Positions 49,535-58,671 of a stretch of 64,000 nucleotides of DNA are shown here, piece by piece; positions within the stretch are counted from its first letter, which is position 1, and every line of letters begins with the position of its first letter. The notes under the pieces were generated by a model. That model saw nothing but the letters and a program-made list of their open reading frames with translations, was not told the origin of the DNA and did no database searches. Source of the DNA: an uncultured bacterium (GTDB taxonomy: Bacteria > Bacillota_I > Bacilli_A > RFN20 > CAG-826); NCBI GenBank assembly GCA_949296775.1, contig CASFQA010000001.1, forward strand, positions 248,001 to 312,000. Direction: 5' to 3'. The position numbers and the translations under genes were made by a program.

Positions 49535-52324
49535 CTAGGCTTTGACGACGATGGCCGATAAGGCCGGAAGGGCGGTTTGGCTCGCCCCGTTATAGGAAGC
49601 GAGGACCTCGCCTTCTAGCCCCTTGGCCCCGACCCCGGCGTCATTGAAGTTGATGGCGACCTTGATTGTCGTCCCCGCAAGCGTCCGGGTGAAGGAAAGG
49701 ACGTTGTCCGCCATCCCCGAGGAGACGAAGTCGGCGTATTGCATTCTCCCCGTCCGCAGGGCCGGCTCGCTGGTCTTAAGGCCGATGAACCGCTTCATAG
49801 CCGCGAAGGTCGAGTCGGGGTCCTCTTGCTGCTTGTCCGCCGCGACGACGAGGCCGGAGGCGTTGAAGTCATCGAGCTTGACGGTCATGCCGGACCCGGT
49901 GACCCCGTATTCGGTGGCCAAGCTCCCGTCGCCGACTTTTTGCCCTTGGGTCCATTTCATCGGCTGGCGGTAGTAAAGGTCGCAGTAATCGGAGCCGTCG
50001 TGGACCCCGGCCGGGAAGTTGCCGGCCATCCCGAGCTCATCGCCGTAATAGATCCAGGTCAAGCCGGGGAACATCAGTTCGGCGATCTTGACCAGGTTCG
50101 AGGAAGCGAGCATCTTGGCATAGTTGTCGGCATTGACGTTGCCTTGGGCTTGGATGCCGGAGCCATCGCCGCTTCCGGCGACCCGGTTGATGACCCGGGC
50201 GATGTCATGGTTGGAGGTGAAAAAGCCCGGCAGGGAATCCCCGCCCCGGTAATCGTCATAGACCTTATAGACGTCGATGAAGTTCCAGGCGTGGTCGTAG
50301 GCCTTGTCGAGGAGGCCGTCTTCCCCGTTCCGGGAACCGGATTTGGAGCTGGAGTCGGAGGCGGCGTTATAAACGGAGGTGTTGGTGAGGAACCCCTTGG
50401 CCGTCCCGTAGGCGTTATTGGTGTTCTTCAGCCCGGTCGCGGCGGCCGAGGTCAGATTGAAGTAGGAATAGAAGTCGAACATCGAGTCGAAGGAACGGTA
50501 GTAAGGGGCGACGTGGTAGGCGTGGCCGTCGAAGTTCTCCCCGACGAAGAAGGCCGAGGGGTATTCAGATTTGATCGCTTCGTTGAGATCGTCGAAGAAT
50601 TCGAGGTTCTTGGAGAGGTCGGAGGAATAGTTATCCCCGTCGGCGGTGATGTCGAAAATAAGGGTATCGCCCTCGGTCGAGGACACCTCGTCGGTCATAT
50701 AGATGTGCTTGACCGCGTCGAGGCGGAACCCGTCGACCCCGAGCTCGCACCACTTTTTGCTCATGTCGATGACCGCGTCCCTGGTCGCCTGATAGGAGTA
50801 ATTGAGCTCCGGCATCCCCGAGCCGAATTTGGCGTAGAAGGAATAGGCGTGGTCGCCATAGGGATACCAGTAGTTGTCCTGCTTTATGTGATCGCGGTCG
50901 CTCTCGTGGTTGCCCCATTGGTAATAGCCGCGGTAATCGGGGTTGAGGTTGGCCGATTCGATGAACCAGTTGTTGGCGGTCGAGGTATGGTTCAAGACCA
51001 AATCCATCACCACCTTGATCCCCCGCTCGTGGGCTTTGTCGATAAGCGAAAGGTAGTCTTCCATCGCGGTCTCCTCGCTCACGACCCCGTTGTTTTCCTT
51101 CGCGGCGGGCGAGAGGGCGGAGCCGAACTTCGGGTCGACCTTCGAATAATCGGATATATCGTAGCCATGGTAGGAGCCGCTTAATTGGATCGGGGTGAGC
51201 CAAATCGCCTTGACCCCCAGATCAGCGAGGTAATCGAGTTTTTGCTCGATCCCGTAAATGTCGCCGAACCCATCGCCGTCGGAGTCGGCGAAGGAGGAGA
51301 CCATGATCTGATACCCGACCCCGACGTCTTTAAACGAGGGGGCGGTCGGCATCTGCTGGTGATCGGCATCCCAATCGACGTCGTCATAACGGGAATCGCC
51401 GTAGGTGACGTTGCTCCCGTCGTCGTCATCGAAAGGCGAGCCCTCGACCGTCACCGGCCGCGCGGATATCGAGCGTTGGACCTGGTCTTGGACGACGAAG
51501 GCGTGGTAGGCGGTTCCCCCGTTTTGTAGGGGCAAGGCGAAATCGGACAAAGTGAGGAAGAAATCGCTGCCGTCATTGGTCCAGAACTCGCTGTCGGGGG
51601 CGGTCCGGGTGCTGGATTTGACGATTTGGAGCCCGATGGCGGTACTCCCGGCGAAGCTCATCGGGATATCGTCGAATTCCTTGTTGACGTTGTCCCAGCC
51701 CGATTCGTAGGTCGCGGAGAGATCGATGTCGATGTAGGCCCCGCCGAAGTCATCGACCTCGGCCCGCCCGGATTGGTTGCCGACGAAATCGAATTTATGG
51801 CCTTCCCCGGCTTTCGGCTTATAGGGCCAAGCCCAAACGTCCCAGTCGGCGTAGAAGGAAGGCGAATTGCCATAACGGTAGTAATGGAGGTAGAAATGGT
51901 TGTCCTCGCTTTTTTCGGCTAGGCCCGCCATATAGGCGTCCTTCTCCTCCTCGGTATGGACGGGGGTGCTTTGCTTGGCGTAACGGGCGTATAAAACGAG
52001 GTTGTCGGTGATGGCCAAGGGGAAGCTGACCCCGGTCCCTTCCTTGCCCATCTTCTTGCCCGCATCGTATTCTAGGCACCACTCGACGAAGGAATATCCG
52101 GCTAAGGAGGGGATCGCGGAGGGGGAGGAAAGCTTATCGCCCCCTTTGACCTTCACTGAGCTGGAGGAAATATACCCTTCCCCGGGGTTCAGGTAGACGG
52201 TATAGGTCGCCCGGGTGTCGACGCTCGTCGGGTCGTAGGTCCCTTCCGGGTTATGCTTAGTTGAGCAGGCGGTGGATAGGGTCAAAACCGCCACCCCGGC
52301 TAAAGCCAACGAGAGCTTTTTCAT
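49535..52324 (-). CDS. Lipoprotein alpha-amylase family GH13 enzyme with InlB B-repeat
   Basis: 929 aa. The signal peptide has a lipobox (LSTAC, C20). An InlB/Listeria-Bacteroides B-repeat covers about 35-110 (YTVYLNPGEGYI to VLYARYAK), and a beta-rich region of about 150-320 contains Trp-rich segments. The GH13 barrel begins near GYQIMVSSFADSDGDGFGD. The catalytic residues are in DGFRLDAVKH (about 533), FVGENFDG (about 594) and TSNHDIAR (about 705). It should act on starch or maltodextrins while lipid-anchored outside the cell. It is the last gene of the operon, overlaps the upstream gene by ATGA, and is followed by a terminator. Confidence 0.92.
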   Translation of the reverse strand: MKKLSLALAGVAVLTLSTACSTKHNPEGTYDPTSVDTRATYTVYLNPGEGYISSSSVKVKGGDKLSSPSAIPSLAGYSFVEWCLEYDAGKKMGKEGTGVSFPLAITDNLVLYARYAKQSTPVHTEEEKDAYMAGLAEKSEDNHFYLHYYRYGNSPSFYADWDVWAWPYKPKAGEGHKFDFVGNQSGRAEVDDFGGAYIDIDLSATYESGWDNVNKEFDDIPMSFAGSTAIGLQIVKSSTRTAPDSEFWTNDGSDFFLTLSDFALPLQNGGTAYHAFVVQDQVQRSISARPVTVEGSPFDDDDGSNVTYGDSRYDDVDWDADHQQMPTAPSFKDVGVGYQIMVSSFADSDGDGFGDIYGIEQKLDYLADLGVKAIWLTPIQLSGSYHGYDISDYSKVDPKFGSALSPAAKENNGVVSEETAMEDYLSLIDKAHERGIKVVMDLVLNHTSTANNWFIESANLNPDYRGYYQWGNHESDRDHIKQDNYWYPYGDHAYSFYAKFGSGMPELNYSYQATRDAVIDMSKKWCELGVDGFRLDAVKHIYMTDEVSSTEGDTLIFDITADGDNYSSDLSKNLEFFDDLNEAIKSEYPSAFFVGENFDGHAYHVAPYYRSFDSMFDFYSYFNLTSAAATGLKNTNNAYGTAKGFLTNTSVYNAASDSSSKSGSRNGEDGLLDKAYDHAWNFIDVYKVYDDYRGGDSLPGFFTSNHDIARVINRVAGSGDGSGIQAQGNVNADNYAKMLASSNLVKIAELMFPGLTWIYYGDELGMAGNFPAGVHDGSDYCDLYYRQPMKWTQGQKVGDGSLATEYGVTGSGMTVKLDDFNASGLVVAADKQQEDPDSTFAAMKRFIGLKTSEPALRTGRMQYADFVSSGMADNVLSFTRTLAGTTIKVAINFNDAGVGAKGLEGEVLASYNGASQTALPALSAIVVKA

Positions 52325-54447
52325 AAGGCGGCCTCCGCGGTCAAGCTGACCCAGATGGAATGTCCTTGGCTCCCGAGGGCGGTGAAATCAAAATAGAAAT
52401 CATAGGTCCCGGCGGTTTTCACGACGATGTTGTCGGTATCGTCGGCTTCGAAGTTGCTCTTGGCCGAGCCTTCCCCGTCTTTGAGCTCCGAATAGCCAGC
52501 CCAAACGTTATTGGCCGGCTGATGGATCTTGAAGACGTCGCCTAGAGCCAATTCAACGCCGAGCAATTTGACTTCGTTATCTCCATGGGGCTCGAATGGG
52601 AGGCCGCTTCCGGTGGCCCAGGCTTCCTCGCCGGCGAGAAACGAGCCCTGCCCGATCAGGTAGTAAGTATAGTCAGGGGTCGGCTCGTCATCGCCGAGAT
52701 CCGGGTCTTCCGGGGTCGAGTCAAGGGTTGTCCAGACGCCGACGGCGTAGGCCCCGTCGCCGGTCCAAGCCGGCGTCGAAGCGGATATATCGTAAACCAG
52801 GTTGTCGCCGCGATCTTCCAAAGCGATCGGGGCAGTGGCGGCGCCCCAAATCGCACTCCCGTCGCCATTGACCCGGTGGAAGGTCACGGTCGAGACTTCG
52901 CTCGGGTCGACGATCTCGTAGGACCAAAGGCTGGTCGAGTCGTCGTAATAGTTTTTGTCCATCAATCGGCCAAGCCCGGCTTCATCGTCGAAGGTGATCG
53001 AGACGGCGGCCCCATCCTTATTCCACCAAGCGGCGTCGCGGAAATAGATGGTAAGGGGCTCCTCCTCGTAATAGGCCAAGCTGATTTCGCCATCGTTGAC
53101 CACTACCTTGACATAGCCGGCTTTATCCAGCTTGATGGCGTTATTCGCCCCTTCGCTGGCGAAATCGTAGGCATCCGATAAATCGGAATAGCCTAAGGCG
53201 GTGCCGTCGTCCTCGTTTTCGACGATGAACTCAGCGCCCGCGGATAAACTCAATCCGCCTTCGGCCCCAAGTTCGGTATAGGTGAGCTCAACCGTTCGCT
53301 CGCCGCTAGAGAGGACATAAGTCGGCAGGTCGGCCGGGACGAAAGTCGCGTCGATCGTCCCGTTGACTAAGGTGAAGCTATAGGTCCCAATCGCCTGGAC
53401 GATGATGTTGCCATCGCCGACGCCGACCAATTCCTTGCCCTTCAGCTCGCAATCGCCGCTCAGTTTGTCATAGCCATACCAGGTATTGCCATCGCCCCGG
53501 GTATCGTGGACCTTGAATTCGTCCCCGATGTGTAGATCGATGCCGGAAAGGGTATAGACCCCGTTATCCTCGGTGAATTTGTAGCCTTTTGTCGGCGCCC
53601 AGCCGTTGAACGAACCGGCGAGGTAATTGCCGTAATCGAGTTCGGCCGGGGGTTCGGGGGCATCCTCGTTGCCTTTGTCGTCGGGATCGTAAATTCCCCA
53701 AGCGCCGGTGACCGCTTGCCCCCAAGACTCGACGGTGGCTTTGATATCGTAAAGGTTGTTCTCGCCCCGCTCGGCTAGGTCGACGGTGACGGTATAGGCG
53801 TTCCAATAGGCGGTGATGCCGTTGTCTTGCCCCATTCGGAAGAAGGTGATGGTCTTGGCGAGGTTGACGTCGGGGATGTCGATCTTCCAATAGTTGTAGC
53901 CGACCCCTTGGTATTGGTCGTTGCAGAAGCGGACCTTCTCCATCGCCGCCCCGTAGTCTGATTCCTCGTCGTTGCCGAATTTGGCATAGGTCAAGGAGGA
54001 GGAAGCGCTCCACCAGGAGGCGTCGCGGAAATAGATGGTCGCCGGCTCGGGGGTCGGGGCCACGTAATCCTCGTCGACCCATTTGGCGAAGAGGGTCCAG
54101 TCGGAGGTGATGGCCTGTGACCAATCGAACTCATTCTTCAGCTCTTTCTCGGTATACCAGCCGGAAAAGAGGAACCCGTCTTTGCGCGGGTCGGCGGGTT
54201 TGACGGCGACCTCGCCGGAATCGACGATGATGTCCGCGACGTCCGTCCCCCCGTCGACCTCGAAGCGGATGATCTGCTTCCCGGTCAAATCGAGCGGGGA
54301 GCTGCTCGAGGGGATTTCGGGCGGGGTCAAAGACTCCTCAGACGTCTTTTCCCCGGAATCGGAAGAGGCGTCGGTATCGGTCGGGCCGCAGCCAAGCAAC
54401 AAGAGGCTGCCGGTTAAGCCTAACAATATGAACGATGTTTTCTTCAT
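52321..54447 (-). CDS. Multimodular starch-binding lipoprotein (two CBM26-like modules)
   Basis: 708 aa with no catalytic motif. Lipobox LLLGC (C20), Ser/Asp/Glu linker, an InlB-type B-repeat (about 50-130), then module A (IYFRDASWWSASSS, about 138-250). Module B (YLAGSFNGWAPTKG to the TYSFTLV region, about 265-370), a further beta domain (about 375-460), a second module A (IYFRDAAWWNKDG, about 463-570) and a second module B (about 600-705) follow. Module A resembles CBM26, tentatively, with a conserved WW pair. The likely role is to hold starch at the surface for the pullulanase and amylase. ATGA overlaps lie at both ends. Confidence 0.8.
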   Translation of the reverse strand: MKKTSFILLGLTGSLLLLGCGPTDTDASSDSGEKTSEESLTPPEIPSSSSPLDLTGKQIIRFEVDGGTDVADIIVDSGEVAVKPADPRKDGFLFSGWYTEKELKNEFDWSQAITSDWTLFAKWVDEDYVAPTPEPATIYFRDASWWSASSSLTYAKFGNDEESDYGAAMEKVRFCNDQYQGVGYNYWKIDIPDVNLAKTITFFRMGQDNGITAYWNAYTVTVDLAERGENNLYDIKATVESWGQAVTGAWGIYDPDDKGNEDAPEPPAELDYGNYLAGSFNGWAPTKGYKFTEDNGVYTLSGIDLHIGDEFKVHDTRGDGNTWYGYDKLSGDCELKGKELVGVGDGNIIVQAIGTYSFTLVNGTIDATFVPADLPTYVLSSGERTVELTYTELGAEGGLSLSAGAEFIVENEDDGTALGYSDLSDAYDFASEGANNAIKLDKAGYVKVVVNDGEISLAYYEEEPLTIYFRDAAWWNKDGAAVSITFDDEAGLGRLMDKNYYDDSTSLWSYEIVDPSEVSTVTFHRVNGDGSAIWGAATAPIALEDRGDNLVYDISASTPAWTGDGAYAVGVWTTLDSTPEDPDLGDDEPTPDYTYYLIGQGSFLAGEEAWATGSGLPFEPHGDNEVKLLGVELALGDVFKIHQPANNVWAGYSELKDGEGSAKSNFEADDTDNIVVKTAGTYDFYFDFTALGSQGHSIWVSLTAEAAL

Positions 54448-55502
54448 GCTTGCTCCTCAACGCTGATCCAAAGGGTGTTGGACGGCACTTTATAGTAGAA
54501 ATCGTATATTCCGGCGGTCTTGACGAGGATGTTCCCGTCATCATCGGATTCGAAATGCGTCCCCTTCAGGTCACAACCCGCCTCGATGCCGGAGTAGCCG
54601 CAATAGGTTTGCCCGTTTTTGATCTGGAGTTTATCGCCGGGCGCCAAGCTGACGGCGAGGGCCATGTACTCCTGGGCGTTGGAGGGATTGACCGAAAGCT
54701 CGATGCCGGAGCTTTCATTCCATTCCTCCCCATCGACGAAAGACCCCTCGCCGACGATATAGGCGCCCGCCCCTTCCTGCTCCGGGGATTCGGCGTCGGG
54801 ATTGCCGACGTCATCGGGGTCATAGACGCCCCAGACGCCGCTGACGAAGTTACCCTGGTCGGACCAAGCTTCGGTGGTCTCCTTGATGTCGTAAAGGTTG
54901 TTCCGGCCTTTTTCGGAGAAATCGATTTCCACGGTCGCGGCCCCCCAATATTGGCTCCCGTCCCCATTGACCCGATGGAAGGTTATGGTCTCGATTTGCT
55001 CAGGATCCTCGATCTCGAATGACCAATAGTTATAACCGATCGAGGTATTCTCCGTCGGGCAGAAGCGGAGGTGCTCCATCCGCTCGCCGAGCCCTTCCTC
55101 CCCGTTGAAGGAGACGGAAGTGGCCGCTTCGGCCGTATTCCACCAAGCGGCGTCGCGGAAGTAGATGGTGAAGGGGCCGTCTTCCTCGGTCGAGGAGGAA
55201 GAAGTATCGTCGGGGGCGTCGACCTCGCTTTCCCAGCCGGCGTAAAGCTTCCAGGAAGCGGTGACCGGCTCGTCCCAATCGAACTCGGTGGTCAGGGCCG
55301 AGTCGACGTACCAGCAATCGAAGATAGCCCCCTCTTTGGTCGGATCGGAGGGCTTGGCGGCCTTTTCCCCGTCGCTCACTTCGATCGAGGCGACCGGGGT
55401 GCCGCCGTTGGTCTCAAACTCGATCCGCCAGACGGCCGGCTCGTCGCTGCAGCTGGCCCCTAAAAGCGACAAAGGGAGCAATAATGCGAAGATTTTATTC
55501 AT
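54444..55502 (-). CDS. Starch-binding lipoprotein (single CBM26-like module)
   Basis: 352 aa: lipobox LGASC (C18), InlB-type B-repeat (about 25-98, RIEFETNGGTPVASIEV to LYAGWE), one module A (IYFRDAAWWNTAEAA, about 113-225) and one module B (YIVGEGSFVDGE to YDFYYKV, about 245-350). It is a compact version of the next gene, and the same modules are clearly related by sequence, so duplication and reshuffling are likely. It has no enzyme motif. It lies 6 bp after the pullulanase gene. Confidence 0.8.
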   Translation of the reverse strand: MNKIFALLLPLSLLGASCSDEPAVWRIEFETNGGTPVASIEVSDGEKAAKPSDPTKEGAIFDCWYVDSALTTEFDWDEPVTASWKLYAGWESEVDAPDDTSSSSTEEDGPFTIYFRDAAWWNTAEAATSVSFNGEEGLGERMEHLRFCPTENTSIGYNYWSFEIEDPEQIETITFHRVNGDGSQYWGAATVEIDFSEKGRNNLYDIKETTEAWSDQGNFVSGVWGVYDPDDVGNPDAESPEQEGAGAYIVGEGSFVDGEEWNESSGIELSVNPSNAQEYMALAVSLAPGDKLQIKNGQTYCGYSGIEAGCDLKGTHFESDDDGNILVKTAGIYDFYYKVPSNTLWISVEEQA

Positions 55503-55508
55503 GTTGTT

Positions 55509-58500
55509 TTACTCCATGTATTCGAGGATCAGGCATTCGAAGGGCTCGAGGGCGAGGGTGGTTTGGAAATTGACCGTGGCCCCGGTCCGCTTCGCCTCCG
55601 AGGAATAGATGACCTTATAAGTCCCAGGCATCGCCCCGCTCGGGAGGCTGACATTCACCATTCCCAAGCTGCGGCCAGCCTGCAAGGCCAAGAGCTTCCC
55701 CCCTTCGGGAGACTTCATCGAGGCCCCGATGTAGGCGGCGGAGGCCACATTGCCGATAAAGGGCGAGATGTCGCCGGAGTCGATCGAGGCTTTCCCCCGT
55801 CCGAGATAGCCGGATTCAATGAGGTCGTTCCGCATCTTGATGGCATCGACGTAACGCAGGTATTCGTCATAGAACTTGGCTTTCCGATCCCAATGGTAGG
55901 CATTGACTTCGTCTCCCCATGTATAGGAGTTGCGGACGAGCCAGGTGTCCTCGTCGATCTTCACCCCGTCCCCGGCGATCCAGGTATCGGTGCCGTTGGT
56001 CTGCTCGCCATAGGCGGCGACGAAATCCTCGAACTGCGGATCGTCGCTATGCATGAGCTTGGTGCGGAATATCTCCTCCCCGCCATGGATGAAGGCGATG
56101 CCTTCGCTGGCGAGCAAGGTCGCGGTCGAGCCGATGGTCGCCTCGATGGCGTCCATATGGTCCTTGCCGGAGTTCATTGGCCCGTGAAGGAGGTAATTCA
56201 ATTGATCGTAGAGGGTGTAGTTATCGTGGCAGGAGAGGTAATTGACGCTCATCTCCGGCGGGGTGGATAGGCCTCCGGACTTGCGGGAGCGGTTCTCCCC
56301 TAAATACATCGTGGCCGAGTTCCAGAGTTTGTCTTCGCTCGGGGAGTAGGAATCGAGGAAGTTCCCGCCCTGCGGGGTGACGTTGGCATAGGTGGTGTTG
56401 CCCTTCATCCCGTCGCGGACGCAGTCGTTGAACACCCCGACGGCGCCTTTCCCGTTGTCTTGGAGTTTGGCATAGACATTGCCGATGTCGGCTGGGGAGG
56501 ACGAGGAGGATGAGCCCCCGGTCCAGCCTTCGCCATAGCAGACGATGTCCGGGTTGATATCGTAAAGGCTATCCTTGACGTTGCGCATGGTGCCGGTGTC
56601 CAAGACGCCCATCAAGTCGAAGCGGAATCCCATCATCTTGTATTCTTTCGCCCACCAATCGACCGAATCGACCACGAAGCGCGAGGCCATGATCCGGTCG
56701 GTGTTGACGGTGTTGTTGACCCCGGTGTCGTTGATCAAGTACCCATCATCGGTGTAGCGGAAATAATAACGGGGGGCGAAGATCTGGAACGGATGGGTGG
56801 CGACGGTCGAGACGTGGTTGTAGACGACGTCCATGATCGTCCGGATGCCGAATTTCGACAGCTCCATTATCAGGTATTTCAATTCCTTGATCCGGGAAAT
56901 CGGGTCGGCTGGGTCGTCGGAATAGGAGCCTTCGGGAACATTGTAGTTCTGCGGGTTGTAGCCCCAGTTGTAATCGGGGGTATGGTAGGCGAGGGTGTTG
57001 TCTTCTTTTAGCTGCCAATACGACCGCTCATCGTTGTCTTGATCGAAAATCGGCAGCAGCTGGATGGCGTTGATGCCGAGCTCTTTGAGATGGTCGAAGC
57101 CGGTGGTGACCCCATTATAGGTCGTGCCCGGCTCGACGAAAGCCCGATAGGTTCCGTTTTTGACGCTCGGGTCATGGCTGGTCCAGGTTTTATCGGCGGT
57201 CAAATCGCGGACATGGGCTTCATAGACCGTGAGCTCGGTCGGGGAATCGATGTCCGCGAAGCTGACCTCGTCCCACCCCTCGGGGTCGGTCTCGTCGAAA
57301 TCGACGATGGCGCCCCTAATGCCGTTGACCCCGCTGGCTTTGGCGTAAGGGTCGATGGAAAGGTTATTGACCCCATTGTAATTGAGGGCGAATTGATAGA
57401 ATTTGCCTTTGAGGTCCTCATCGTCGACCGTCACGCCCCACACCCCTTGGCCGAGGTTTTTGAGCCGATAAAGGTCCCAGGCGTCATGGGCGGCTTCGTT
57501 CCCCTCGTCCTCGCCATATCCCAACAGGCTCCGCGGGGTGCCGTAATCGTAAATATACACCCCCACTTCGGTCGAGGTCGGGGCCCAAACCTTGAAGGTG
57601 GTCTTCCCGTCTTCGTAGCTGACCCCCAAATCGTGGCCGTCGTAGGTATAGCCCTCGATGAACTCCGGGGTATCGTAGATCTTATAGCAATTGGCGTAGC
57701 CGGTCCTTTTCCTTTCGGGGTTGGAATCGAAATAGGCGTTGATCTCGTAGGTGGTCTGGGGATCGAATTTGCCTTTCCCGACCTTGACGTTGATGGTGGT
57801 CGAATCGTCGGTGATGCCTTCGCTCCCCAAAACCTCGTCGGAATCATAGTAGAGGCATTCGTCGCGCCGCTGATACTGCTCGGGCACCGAAAGGGACCGG
57901 TATTCCGGGGAATAGCCGTAAATGACGATCCGATCGAAGGAGGCGGTCCCGGATACATCGATCGACTCCCAGTCTGGATTTAGCGAGACGCTGGTCAGGT
58001 TATCGCCTAACGCCTCGGTTTTGGAAGGATAGCCCTCGATGGCGTTCCCTTCCCCGTCGATAGCCCAAATATAAAGCCACCGGCGGCCGTCTTTGATCTC
58101 GCCGCCGTTAGCGATGGAGGAAAGGGGGATGACGGTATCCTGGCTTTGGCCGTCCCACGTCCCGGGGTTTTTGATGATGAATTTGAATTTGTCGGTCACG
58201 TCGCCTTTAAGGATCCCTTCGTTGCAGTCGAAATCCTTATAAGGCCCGTAACCCTCCTCGATCCCGTCGAAGGCATATTCGACCCCATCGCTGGTGTCGC
58301 CCCAGACGTAAATCGCTTTATCGGCGATGTCGCCGTCGTATTTATAGTAGACCCGGATGATCCCATCCCAATCCTTGACGTCGACTCCGGTTGCTGAGGA
58401 ATCCGGAGCTGAGTCGCCGCTTTCGTCGGGATTGGTCACGACTGGGGGCTCCTCGATTGAGGAAGAGGAAGACGAAGCCGGGCCGCAGGCGGACAAAGCC

Positions 58501-58541
58501 AATGGGAGCAACGCCAAACCAAACAATTTCTTCGCTTTCAT
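55509..58541 (-). CDS. pulA: Lipoprotein type I pullulanase (CBM41, CBM48, GH13)
   Basis: About 1010 aa from the ATG at 58541, preceded by GGAAAGG; an ATG 33 nt further upstream is less suited to the signal peptide. Lipobox LSAC (C19), Ser-rich linker, CBM41 (about 45-150, IIRVYYKYDGDI), further beta domains, CBM48-like TTFKVWAPTSTEVGVYIYD (about 310-400). The GH13 barrel has the pullulanase mark YNWGYNP (about 523) and catalytic residues in GFRFDLMG (about 641), GEGWTGG (about 669) and SCHDNYT (about 771). It debranches alpha-1,6 links in amylopectin or pullulan at the cell surface. Confidence 0.93.
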   Translation of the reverse strand: MKAKKLFGLALLPLALSACGPASSSSSSIEEPPVVTNPDESGDSAPDSSATGVDVKDWDGIIRVYYKYDGDIADKAIYVWGDTSDGVEYAFDGIEEGYGPYKDFDCNEGILKGDVTDKFKFIIKNPGTWDGQSQDTVIPLSSIANGGEIKDGRRWLYIWAIDGEGNAIEGYPSKTEALGDNLTSVSLNPDWESIDVSGTASFDRIVIYGYSPEYRSLSVPEQYQRRDECLYYDSDEVLGSEGITDDSTTINVKVGKGKFDPQTTYEINAYFDSNPERKRTGYANCYKIYDTPEFIEGYTYDGHDLGVSYEDGKTTFKVWAPTSTEVGVYIYDYGTPRSLLGYGEDEGNEAAHDAWDLYRLKNLGQGVWGVTVDDEDLKGKFYQFALNYNGVNNLSIDPYAKASGVNGIRGAIVDFDETDPEGWDEVSFADIDSPTELTVYEAHVRDLTADKTWTSHDPSVKNGTYRAFVEPGTTYNGVTTGFDHLKELGINAIQLLPIFDQDNDERSYWQLKEDNTLAYHTPDYNWGYNPQNYNVPEGSYSDDPADPISRIKELKYLIMELSKFGIRTIMDVVYNHVSTVATHPFQIFAPRYYFRYTDDGYLINDTGVNNTVNTDRIMASRFVVDSVDWWAKEYKMMGFRFDLMGVLDTGTMRNVKDSLYDINPDIVCYGEGWTGGSSSSSSPADIGNVYAKLQDNGKGAVGVFNDCVRDGMKGNTTYANVTPQGGNFLDSYSPSEDKLWNSATMYLGENRSRKSGGLSTPPEMSVNYLSCHDNYTLYDQLNYLLHGPMNSGKDHMDAIEATIGSTATLLASEGIAFIHGGEEIFRTKLMHSDDPQFEDFVAAYGEQTNGTDTWIAGDGVKIDEDTWLVRNSYTWGDEVNAYHWDRKAKFYDEYLRYVDAIKMRNDLIESGYLGRGKASIDSGDISPFIGNVASAAYIGASMKSPEGGKLLALQAGRSLGMVNVSLPSGAMPGTYKVIYSSEAKRTGATVNFQTTLALEPFECLILEYME

Positions 58542-58629
58542 ATGCGCCTTTCCAACCATCTTCTGCATTCGCAAGGAAGGACCGGATTAACCGCCTCGAT
58601 GGTTCGCCATTGCCCCTATAGATACAATA

Positions 58630-58655
58630 AGGGGCCGCCTCAAAGGACGACCCCT
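58630..58655 (-). terminator. Intra-operon hairpin between msmX and pulA
   Basis: On the - strand a 10-bp stem AGGGGTCGTC/GGCGGCCCCT (two G-U pairs) with a 6-nt loop, 16 nt after the msmX stop, followed by the weak T-tract TATTGTATC. It is more likely a processing or partial-termination site than a full stop, as no clear promoter precedes pulA. Confidence 0.5.
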
Positions 58656-58671
58656 AAGTTGTTTATGCCTA

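Noticed and set aside
49739-51184. A 481-codon + strand frame opposite the amylase
   Set aside because: It is antisense to intact GH13 catalytic motifs and is a low-complexity V/G/D/I-rich translation. The same applies to long antisense frames opposite secDF (44398-45534), rel (39233-39976) and the pullulanase (57039-57983).
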